A DNA stretch of 18,546 nucleotides from Oscillospiraceae bacterium (GTDB taxonomy: Bacteria > Bacillota_A > Clostridia > Saccharofermentanales > Saccharofermentanaceae). The notes under the pieces were generated by a model. That model did no database searches, was not told the DNA's origin, and saw nothing but the letters and a program-made list of their open reading frames with translations. The translations under genes were made by a program, and so were the position numbers. The stretch covers positions 1 to 18,546 of the forward strand of contig CADCPU010000087.1 in the NCBI GenBank assembly GCA_902803365.1, in the 5' to 3' direction. This document shows, in pieces, positions 1 to 5,923 of the stretch. Each line of letters opens with the position of its first letter. The stretch's first letter is position 1.

Positions 1-135
1 ACGGCACCTAACACGTCGAACACCGTAAAGACCGGAGAGAACATGAATGCCATCCCTTATGTGATAGCATCGCTCCTCGTTCTTTCAGGCGGAGGCCTCC
101 TGATCGCAAGATACAGACTTAAGAAAAAGCGCTGA
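1..135 (+). CDS. C-terminal end of a cell-surface protein with a sortase-type anchor (5' partial)
   Basis: Frame 1 is open from the window edge to TGA at 133-135, giving the last 44 residues of a protein. What is visible is a Thr/Asn-rich stretch, a VKTGE motif at about residues 9-13, a hydrophobic membrane segment of about 20 residues (YVIASLLVLSGGG and following), and a basic tail ending RLKKKR. This order (TG-containing motif, hydrophobic helix, positive tail) is that of Gram-positive cell-wall sorting signals of the LPXTG type, although the canonical Leu-Pro is replaced here. The rest of the protein lies outside the window, so its function cannot be told. A terminator hairpin follows 25 bases later. 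Confidence 0.7.
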   Translation, partial: TAPNTSNTVKTGENMNAIPYVIASLLVLSGGGLLIARYRLKKKR

Positions 136-160
136 TCTTACATAATCGGAATCATTAAAG

Positions 161-198
161 ACTGTCTTTTTGATCATTGATCTTAAAGGCAGTTTTTT
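161..198 (+). terminator. Rho-independent terminator after the surface-protein gene
   Basis: ACTGTCTTT (161-169) pairs with AAAGGCAGT (185-193) with one G-T wobble, and a run of six T (193-198) follows. It sits 25 bases after the stop codon of the partial surface-protein gene and separates it from the ABC exporter. Confidence 0.75.
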
Positions 199-235
199 AT
201 TGTTCCTGCAAGATGAAATGATAATTTATTCTGAC

Positions 236-264
236 TTATAAAGACGCGCATCTATATGTATAAT
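236..264 (+). promoter_or_regulatory. Putative promoter of the ABC exporter operon
   Basis: A perfect TATAAT -10 lies at 259-264. With a 17-nt spacer the -35 would be TTATAA (236-241), a weak match to TTGACA. It is placed 25 bases before the ATG at 290, and the SD-like AAGGAGA lies between. The -10 is convincing; the -35 is not. Confidence 0.45.
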
Positions 265-289
265 CTTAATAATTTAAGGAGAACGAATT

Positions 290-2131
290 ATGAATAAGGA
301 AAAAGAAAGGAAAAAGAAGGAGAAACTCACGCTCCTCCAGACGCTGAAGAACGACTTATACGCCGTCCGTCTCGCGTCAGGCATAAGCCCGCGGCTGGTA
401 ATAAGCGCGTTTCTCATAACATTCATCGGATACGCCGAATGGGTATTCTTCGACGGATATTTCCTTCGTAAGATAATCCAGTCGCTCGACAGCGGAGCGG
501 GCCTCAAGCCGATACTCACGTTCATCGGCATAAGCGCCGCGATACTGTTCGTCCTCAAGATCTACTGGTCATATGCTAACGAATACACCTTCGTTCTCGA
601 AGGCACGAGACTACATAACGGTATATACAAGAAGATCTTCAGGAAAGCAGCAAACGTCGAGCTGCGCTGCTACGAGGATGCCGAATTCTACAACAAATAC
701 ACAATGGCGATCGACGGCGCCAACGACAAGGTCATGCTCATCATAAGACATTTCTGGGGCGCGATCGTCGGAGTCGTCGCAACAGCCATCGTCTTCAAGC
801 TCATGTTCGATATCGACAGGCTGTCCGTAGTGTTCATCCTCTCACCGCTCATCGGTAACTTCGTATTCGGCAACCTGAAGAGCAAGTACGAGCTCAAGCG
901 CTACAGAGAGCAGACACCGTATAACAAGGTCCATAACTACATCAACAGGATGATGTACCTGCCGGACGGCGCCAAAGAGATCCGTCTCACCAAGGTCTAC
1001 GAACTTTTAAAGCGTCACTACGGCGAAGCAACAGCCGAGAACGTAAAGATCGCGGTCAAGTTCGCATTCCCGAACGCGAGCCTCAACGTATTAAGGATCA
1101 CATTCACCTTCACAGTCATGTTCGAAGGCGTCCTGATCTACGCGTTTTACAAGAACCGCATCGCAGGCACGATCAGCCTTGCTGAGCTCACGATCATGTC
1201 GAGCCTCATGGTAGCTGCTACATGGATCCTCATCAGGCTCTTCGAGAGCATCAACGAGCTCATCAAGAACGGTCTGTTCGTAAATAACCTCCGCGGTTTC
1301 CTCGAATATGAAGAGAAGATCCCCGAAGATCACAAGGGCATAATGCCGGGCACTTTTGAGACTCTCGAGTTCAAAAACGTCTGCTTCTCCTACAAGGATG
1401 AAGAGACGATCAAGAACCTCTCGTTCAAGGTAAACAAGAATGAGGCAGTCGCCCTGGTCGGCCATAACGGCGCAGGCAAGACGACGATCATCAAACTCCT
1501 TCTGAGGCTCTACGATCCTACGAGCGGCACGATCCTCGTTAATGGCACGGATATCCGCGAGTACGACCTTCGCGCCTACAGAGAGATGTTCGCGACGACC
1601 TTCCAGGATTTTAAGATCTTCGGAATGACGGTCAAGGAGAACGTCCTCATGGGCAGGCACTACGAAGACGAGGACAACATCGTAAGATCGAGCCTTCAAA
1701 AGACCGGCATCCTCGATAAGGTCCTCGAGATGCCCGACGGCATCGATTCCATGATGACCAAGGAGTTCGACGAGAACGGTCAGGTGCTCTCGGGCGGCCA
1801 GAATCAGAAGCTCGCCGCTGCCAGGACCTTTGCAAAACCGTCCCCGGTCAAGATCTTCGACGAGCCTTCAAGCGCACTCGACCCGATCGCCGAGTACGAA
1901 CTTTTCAAGAACATTATGACAGAGGTCAAAGATCACACAATGATCTTCATCTCTCACCGTCTCTCTTCCGTTAAGGGCTGCGACCGCGTCCTCATGCTCG
2001 AGCACGGCACCCTCATCGAAGAAGGCACACACTCACAGCTTATCAAGCTGGGCGGCAAGTACTGCGAGATGTACAAGCGCCAGGCAATGAACTATCTCGC
2101 GCTCGAAAACGAAGAGGAGGTGATCTTATGA
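290..2131 (+). CDS. ABC transporter, fused permease/ATPase, first subunit of a heterodimeric exporter
   Basis: Half-transporter of 613 residues. The N-terminal part (about 1-330) is a transmembrane domain with several hydrophobic helices after a very basic N-terminus; the C-terminal part is an ABC ATPase. Visible motifs are Walker A GHNGAGKTT (391-399), signature LSGGQ (500-504), Walker B KIFDEP with catalytic Glu525, D-loop SALDP, and switch His556. The ATG at 290 has an SD AAGGAGA at suitable distance. The stop overlaps the next gene by ATGA, so the two are translationally coupled and probably form a heterodimer at the membrane. Family knowledge: ABC type-1 exporters move lipids, drugs or peptides outward; nothing here shows the substrate, and no peptidase domain or precursor peptide gene is seen nearby. 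Confidence 0.92.
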   Translation: MNKEKERKKKEKLTLLQTLKNDLYAVRLASGISPRLVISAFLITFIGYAEWVFFDGYFLRKIIQSLDSGAGLKPILTFIGISAAILFVLKIYWSYANEYTFVLEGTRLHNGIYKKIFRKAANVELRCYEDAEFYNKYTMAIDGANDKVMLIIRHFWGAIVGVVATAIVFKLMFDIDRLSVVFILSPLIGNFVFGNLKSKYELKRYREQTPYNKVHNYINRMMYLPDGAKEIRLTKVYELLKRHYGEATAENVKIAVKFAFPNASLNVLRITFTFTVMFEGVLIYAFYKNRIAGTISLAELTIMSSLMVAATWILIRLFESINELIKNGLFVNNLRGFLEYEEKIPEDHKGIMPGTFETLEFKNVCFSYKDEETIKNLSFKVNKNEAVALVGHNGAGKTTIIKLLLRLYDPTSGTILVNGTDIREYDLRAYREMFATTFQDFKIFGMTVKENVLMGRHYEDEDNIVRSSLQKTGILDKVLEMPDGIDSMMTKEFDENGQVLSGGQNQKLAAARTFAKPSPVKIFDEPSSALDPIAEYELFKNIMTEVKDHTMIFISHRLSSVKGCDRVLMLEHGTLIEEGTHSQLIKLGGKYCEMYKRQAMNYLALENEEEVIL

Positions 2132-3945
2132 GCAAGGATAAAAAGCCCAAGCAGCCTGCTTCCGTTGTCTTAAAGAACAACCTCTATCTTTTGAAGCTCA
2201 TGTTCAAAGCATCGCCTGCGTTCGTACTCATCCCGGCTTTTGATGCCATACGCGGAAGCCTGTCGATCTTTTTCGAGCACACCGTGGGAATCGGCTACGT
2301 CCTCGAAGCTGCCGAGTACGGCTACCCGTTCGAACGCGTCGCCTGGGTCATCGTGATCCTCGCCTGCGCGATCACTCTCGGCATGATCTTCACCGTCTTC
2401 TCGGGCGATTACATAATGGAGAAAGAGCGCCCGAAGGTCAGACAGCAGATCAAGCTCATGCTCTACGACAAGGCCTCCAAGGTAGACCTGTCCTGCTACG
2501 ACGATCCTGAGTTCTATAACTCCCAGGTCCTCGCCCTCTCCGAGGTCGACAACCAGATCGACAAGGTCGAGCAGCTCGTCATAAACCTCCTGTCGAACAT
2601 CACCGCGGTCCTCTCGAACGGTATCTACTTCATGGTCAAGGACAAGCCGTCGATCCTCTTCGTCTTGTTCTCGGTAGTCATCGGTTACATCTTCAACCAG
2701 AAGTTCATCAAGACCAAGTACCAGGCAAGGATCGAGAGAAACCCCGGCGAACGCAAGCGCAAATACATCGAGCGCGTCTTCTATCTCGGTGACTACGCCA
2801 AGGAGCTCCGCATGAACCCGAAGGTATCGGACATCCTCTGCGAGAGATTCGACAAGGCATCCGAAGAAGTCCTCGAAGTCGACAAGAAGTACTGCAAGAA
2901 GCGCTTCGCACTCGACTTCATCCGCAACCACATCGCAAACTTCTTCATCTGCGACACGCTCTACATCACCTACCTGATCCTGATGGCAGTCAAGTTCCAC
3001 CGCGTCGACATCAGCACGCTCGCGATCCTTTATAACTCCTTCGGCAGGCTCAAGCACAACATGAGCTCCTTCACCGAAGTCTACCCTGCCGCGACTGAAT
3101 CAAGCCTCTACATCCAAAAGATCAGAGACTTCCTCCAGACAAAGTCAAAGATCGTCTCCAAGGGCGATGTTAAAGCTACTAAGGACGCCAAACGCCTCGA
3201 TCTCAAGAACGTCTCCTTCGCTTACTCCGAGAACTCACCTACGATCATCAACGACATCGACCTGTTCATCAAGCCGGGCCGCAAGATCGCTCTCGTAGGC
3301 TATAACGGCGCAGGCAAGACAACACTCGTTAAGCTCCTGATGAGGCTTTATGATCCAACCTCGGGCGTGATCGAAGCAGACGGCCGCGACATCCGCGAAT
3401 ACGACCTCGAGTCCTACCGCGATTCCATCGGCGCAGTCTTCCAGGACTTCAACATCTTCGCAGGCTCCGTGCGCGAAAACGTCGTCCTCGCGCCTCTCGA
3501 AGGCTCGTCCGAAGAGAAGATCATCACTGCCCTCAAGGACAGCGGCCTCTACGACCGCACCAAGACCCTGACGAGCGGCCTCGATACGATGCTCACCACC
3601 GAGTTCAGCGACGAAGGCCTGAACCTCTCGGGCGGTGAGAGCCAGAAGCTCGCGATATCACGAGTCTTCTACAAAGACGCAGGCCTCATGATCCTCGACG
3701 AGCCTTCAAGCGCCCTCGACCCTATCGCAGAGTATCAGCTCAACCACGCGATGCTCTCAGCCACGGGCGACAAGACCGTCATCTTCATCTCGCACCGTCT
3801 CTCGACCACTCGAATCGCCGATCACATCTTCATGCTCGAGAACGGCCGCATAGCCGAAGAGGGCAACCACGAACAGCTCCTCGCTAAGAACGGCAAGTAC
3901 CGGGAGATGTGGAACGCCCAAGCGAGCGCTTACATAGACGTCTGA
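2128..3945 (+). CDS. ABC transporter, fused permease/ATPase, second subunit of the exporter pair
   Basis: Half-transporter of 605 residues, overlapping the previous gene by four bases. Membrane domain about residues 1-330, then the ABC ATPase: Walker A GYNGAGKTT (391-399), signature LSGGE (500-504), Walker B MILDEP with Glu525, D-loop SALDP, His556. These motifs fall at exactly the same residue numbers as in the first subunit, and phrases such as LRLYDPTSG and EPSSALDPIAEY recur, so the pair arose by duplication. Many heterodimeric exporters have one degenerate ATP site; here both Walker B glutamates and both His switches are intact, and only the signature Gln to Glu change sets this subunit apart. 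A terminator follows. The substrate is unknown. Confidence 0.92.
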   Translation: MSKDKKPKQPASVVLKNNLYLLKLMFKASPAFVLIPAFDAIRGSLSIFFEHTVGIGYVLEAAEYGYPFERVAWVIVILACAITLGMIFTVFSGDYIMEKERPKVRQQIKLMLYDKASKVDLSCYDDPEFYNSQVLALSEVDNQIDKVEQLVINLLSNITAVLSNGIYFMVKDKPSILFVLFSVVIGYIFNQKFIKTKYQARIERNPGERKRKYIERVFYLGDYAKELRMNPKVSDILCERFDKASEEVLEVDKKYCKKRFALDFIRNHIANFFICDTLYITYLILMAVKFHRVDISTLAILYNSFGRLKHNMSSFTEVYPAATESSLYIQKIRDFLQTKSKIVSKGDVKATKDAKRLDLKNVSFAYSENSPTIINDIDLFIKPGRKIALVGYNGAGKTTLVKLLMRLYDPTSGVIEADGRDIREYDLESYRDSIGAVFQDFNIFAGSVRENVVLAPLEGSSEEKIITALKDSGLYDRTKTLTSGLDTMLTTEFSDEGLNLSGGESQKLAISRVFYKDAGLMILDEPSSALDPIAEYQLNHAMLSATGDKTVIFISHRLSTTRIADHIFMLENGRIAEEGNHEQLLAKNGKYREMWNAQASAYIDV

Positions 3946-3958
3946 TCTGTATATACTT

Positions 3959-3990
3959 ACTGCCTCGGCGGCTGCGCCGGGGCAGTTTTT
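3959..3990 (+). terminator. Rho-independent terminator of the ABC exporter operon
   Basis: A 12-bp stem (3959-3970 with 3975-3986, one G-T wobble), a GCTG loop and five T (3986-3990), directly after the stop codon of the second ABC gene. Confidence 0.9.
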
Positions 3991-4014
3991 CATTGTGATT
4001 GAGGACAGATGCAC

Positions 4015-4042
4015 AAAAAAGAATGCCGCCCTGAAGCGACAT
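4015..4042 (-). terminator. Rho-independent terminator of the peroxide operon
   Basis: Read on the minus strand, ATGTCGC (4042-4036) pairs with GCGGCAT (4029-4023) with one G-T wobble and a 6-nt loop, and a T-rich tract follows (A run 4015-4020 on the plus strand). It lies 24 bases after the stop of the MarR gene. It faces the terminator of the convergent ABC operon. Confidence 0.75.
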
Positions 4043-4065
4043 CCTGATAAATTCAAATATTAAAC

Positions 4066-4503
4066 TTACTGCTCCTCTGCCCTCGCGATTAGCTTATAAA
4101 GTATCCCGTAAAGCTGGGCGGCTTCTTCTGGCTCGAGCCTTATGCAGCCAGCCATCTTGGCCGGGATCTCTGCTGCCTTATCCTCGAGTGCCAGCCCCTC
4201 CTTAGTGATCGACACCATAAGAACGCGCTCGTCTTCGGGACATCTGGATCTCTTGATGAGGCCTTTCTTCTCCATGGTCTTGAGGACCGGGGTCAGAGTA
4301 CCGCTGTCCAGGTAGAGCTTGGCGCCCAGATCCTTGACTGAGATCGTCTCCTGCTCCCACAGGACCATCATTACGACATACTGGGTATATGTGATGTCCA
4401 GTTCATCGAGGTAGGGCCTATAGGTCTTGATCACTTCCCTGGATGCCGCGTAGAGCGGGAAACAGAGTTGGTTTTGAAGTTTGAGTTGTTCGTATTTGCT
4501 CAT
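4066..4503 (-). CDS. ohrR: OhrR-type MarR-family transcriptional repressor sensing organic hydroperoxides
   Basis: 145 residues, the usual MarR length. The N-terminal stretch LQNQLCFPLYAASRE with Cys14, the Tyr-rich part that follows (TYRPYLDELDITYTQY, residues 27-42) and the winged helix with LYLDSGTLTPVLK (63-75) match the OhrR subgroup closely. In that family the N-terminal Cys is oxidised by organic hydroperoxides and DNA is released. Two more Cys (88, 120) are present, so an intersubunit disulfide as in two-Cys OhrR proteins is possible but not shown. The start at 4503 has SD AAGGAG six bases upstream. It is the last gene of an operon after gpx and a TSCPD gene (10-nt gap). An OhrR-like box lies at the operon promoter, which suggests autoregulation. 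Target choice is inference; family assignment is strong. Confidence 0.88.
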   Translation of the reverse strand: MSKYEQLKLQNQLCFPLYAASREVIKTYRPYLDELDITYTQYVVMMVLWEQETISVKDLGAKLYLDSGTLTPVLKTMEKKGLIKRSRCPEDERVLMVSITKEGLALEDKAAEIPAKMAGCIRLEPEEAAQLYGILYKLIARAEEQ

Positions 4504-4513
4504 ACGGAACTCC

Positions 4514-4771
4514 TTATTTTGACTGTTTTAAACCGTGCCTTACTGCCTTTGCGAGCTGATCTACGCATGAAGTCGGCTTCATGCCGCACAGGTTTCCCGC
4601 GAAAGTCTTCTCGATCTGATCTACCGACCAGCCGTCGACTGCCTTGGAAATAGCCTTGAGGTTACCGTCGCATCCGCCGTAGAACTTGATGTTGTGAACG
4701 ATGTCGCCATCGAGATCGAACTCGATGATCCTTGCGCATGTACCGCTTGTCATATACTGATGATGTGTCAT
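4514..4771 (-). CDS. Small TSCPD-domain protein (Cys-rich, role unknown)
   Basis: 85 residues of the small TSCPD-domain family common in Clostridia, related to the C-terminal domain of some class II ribonucleotide reductases. Conserved features are TSGTCA with Cys12, the GGCDGN turn with Cys34, and a pair of Cys near the end: Cys62 (NLCG) and Cys69 in TSCVDQLA, where the usual Pro of TSCPD is Val. The four Cys could bind a metal or serve as thiols; this is inference. The ATG overlaps the stop of gpx (ATGA), and ohrR follows 10 bases later, so it is firmly part of the peroxide operon. No function is proven for this family to my knowledge, and the context points to thiol redox. Confidence 0.82.
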   Translation of the reverse strand: MTHHQYMTSGTCARIIEFDLDGDIVHNIKFYGGCDGNLKAISKAVDGWSVDQIEKTFAGNLCGMKPTSCVDQLAKAVRHGLKQSK

Positions 4772-5307
4772 AAAAGTGCTTCTACCTCCGCCTTCAGATC
4801 TTCCATCGGATCTGTTACTTCAAATCTCTTAACGATATTGCCTTCTCTGTCGATCAGGAATTTGGTGAAGTTCCATTTGATCCGGCCGTTGTACTTGTAG
4901 TCAGGATCCATTGCCTCGGCCAGGCCTTCCATAAATTCCTTCTTCTCTCCTTCAAAGCCTTCGAACTTCGTGTTTTCGGCCAGATACTTAAAGAGCGGGA
5001 TCGCCTCATCGCCGAACACGTTAGTCTTGGCGAGCTGAGGAAATGTGATGCCGTATCTGCTCGAACAGAACTTGAAGATCTCTTCCGATGTTCCGGGAGC
5101 CTGATTAGCATACTGGTTGCACGGGAAATCGAGGATCTCGAGCCCGTCATCTTTGTGTTTTCTGTAGAGTTCCTGGAAAATACGGTACTGCGGGGTAAAG
5201 CCGCAATCGGTCGCCGAGTTGAAGATCAGGACTACTTTGCCCTTGAGCGTGCTCAGGTCAAGTTCACTGCCGTCTGTCTTCAGAACAGAAAAATCATAGA
5301 TATTCAT
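4768..5307 (-). CDS. Glutathione peroxidase family, Cys-type thiol peroxidase
   Basis: 179 residues, full family length. Catalytic tetrad as expected: Cys35 in SATDCGFTPQY, Gln69, Trp145 and Asn146 in KWNFTKF. A second Cys63 lies in FPCNQY and a third, Cys81 in FKFCSSRYGITFP, is where the resolving Cys of thioredoxin-dependent members (such as yeast Gpx3) lies. The protein thus probably reduces H2O2 and organic hydroperoxides with thioredoxin rather than glutathione (inference from family). The catalytic codon is TGC, so it is not a selenoprotein. Cytosolic: no signal peptide. Start at 5307 has SD AAGGGAG at 5317-5323 (plus coordinates). First gene of the gpx-TSCPD-ohrR operon. Confidence 0.92.
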   Translation of the reverse strand: MNIYDFSVLKTDGSELDLSTLKGKVVLIFNSATDCGFTPQYRIFQELYRKHKDDGLEILDFPCNQYANQAPGTSEEIFKFCSSRYGITFPQLAKTNVFGDEAIPLFKYLAENTKFEGFEGEKKEFMEGLAEAMDPDYKYNGRIKWNFTKFLIDREGNIVKRFEVTDPMEDLKAEVEALL

Positions 5308-5330
5308 TCATCATACTCCCTTCGTTTAAA

Positions 5331-5345
5331 ATCAATTTAATTGTA
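5331..5345 (-). promoter_or_regulatory. OhrR-box-like operator in front of gpx
   Basis: On the minus strand this reads TACAATTAAATTGAT, an 11-bp perfect core palindrome CAATTAAATTG. The OhrR operator of Bacillus subtilis ohrA is built from TACAATTAAATTGTA as I recall it, so 13 of 15 positions agree. It lies just downstream of the -10 of the gpx promoter and upstream of the SD, where a bound OhrR dimer would block transcription. The ohrR gene is in the same operon. Confidence 0.75.
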
Positions 5346-5354
5346 CACAATCAA

Positions 5355-5383
5355 AGTTTAGTTCCTGTTTGTTTGATTGTCAA
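5355..5383 (-). promoter_or_regulatory. Promoter of the gpx-TSCPD-ohrR operon
   Basis: Minus strand: perfect -35 TTGACA (5383-5378), 17-nt spacer, -10 TAAACT (5360-5355, 4 of 6). The predicted start of transcription falls just upstream of or within the OhrR-like box. About 48 bases lie between the -10 and the gpx ATG. Confidence 0.7.
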
Positions 5384-5640
5384 CATATTTTGCCGTAAAT
5401 AAGAACTGCACCCCCATAAGGAGTGCAGCAACACATAGTATAATTTGCCCAAAGTAATATTCTTTCTAAAATTGTTTCACACAACAACTATATATAATAC
5501 TATTTCTATTGCATTGTATATCAGATTCTTTGTTTTATGTGATACAAATCGAAACGTTTCGCGATATTTACACTTTCGTCATTAATTTGCCGTTTTTATT
5601 GAAAACTTCAAAAAAAACGTATTTTAGCCCCCTTTAAACG
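5384..5640. other. AT-rich intergenic stretch between peroxide and feo operons, no gene seen
   Basis: I see no coding region with an SD here. It contains a small hairpin (CTGCAC 5406-5411 with GTGCAG 5423-5428) followed on the minus strand by a T-rich stretch, TATAAT/TATACT-like sequence at 5437-5444, the 12-bp palindrome at 5550-5561, and runs of A and T. A short regulatory RNA on the minus strand is conceivable, but no good -35 was found. Confidence 0.4.
5550..5561. promoter_or_regulatory. Perfect 12-bp palindrome resembling a LacI-family operator
   Basis: CGAAACGTTTCG is a perfect palindrome with the central CG step and AAACGTTT core typical of LacI/GalR-family operators. No LacI-family gene and no sugar gene is in the window, and it does not sit next to a clear promoter, so its use is unknown. 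Confidence 0.35.
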
Positions 5641-5672
5641 CCAAAAACGCACGGTTCGGTCTACCGTGCGTT
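5641..5672 (-). terminator. Rho-independent terminator of the feo operon
   Basis: Perfect 10-bp stem AACGCACGGT (5646-5655) with ACCGTGCGTT (5663-5672), 7-nt loop; on the minus strand a run of T follows (A 5643-5647 on plus). It lies about 40 bases after the last gene of the feo operon. Confidence 0.88.
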
Positions 5673-5711
5673 TCTGTGTGAATATAATATCTATTCAGGA
5701 GGTCATTACCG

Positions 5712-5897
5712 TCAATTGTCTTTAGTTTTGCTAGTATGGCAGGCTCCGGCCATCGCGCAATGCGCACAATTGCATCCGCAGGAACTCTTTCCCTTCTTCT
5801 TGTCGCGTATCATGCTCTTTATGATGAGAGCGAAGATCCCGATAAGGATCAGGCTGATAACTATCGTTCCGACATTATCTTTGATGAATTCCAACAT
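5712..5897 (-). CDS. FeoB-associated Cys-rich small membrane protein
   Basis: 61 residues from the ATG at 5897, chosen because SD GGAGG lies eight bases upstream; a TTG start at 5912 would overlap that SD. One membrane helix (about residues 10-28), then a basic stretch RDKKKGK, then a Cys/His tail with Cys40, 42, 44, 47, 53 and His46, 54. This is the architecture of the small Cys-rich proteins that follow feoB in many Clostridia. Its job is not settled; the Cys/His tail on the side of the basic residues (probably cytosolic) suits binding of Fe(II) or another metal as it leaves FeoB (inference). Last gene of the feo operon, 26 bases after feoB. Confidence 0.85.
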   Translation of the reverse strand: MLEFIKDNVGTIVISLILIGIFALIIKSMIRDKKKGKSSCGCNCAHCAMAGACHTSKTKDN

Positions 5898-5923
5898 GGT
5901 CTTTACCTCCAATCAGATTCGGA

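Noticed and set aside
1091..1699. 202-codon open frame antisense to the first ABC gene
   Set aside because: Shadow frame inside a well-supported ABC transporter gene.
2170..3057. 295-codon open frame antisense to the second ABC gene
   Set aside because: Same reason: extreme Glu/Asp/Val/Leu composition and no SD mark it as a shadow of the sense codons.
5203..5205. Possible selenocysteine codon in the glutathione peroxidase
   Set aside because: The active-site codon reads TGC (Cys) on the minus strand, so no UGA recoding is needed.
5406..5428. Hairpin CTGCAC/GTGCAG as a terminator
   Set aside because: The stem is only six pairs with mismatches and no true T run follows; no gene upstream needs it. 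It is mentioned in the gap entry only.
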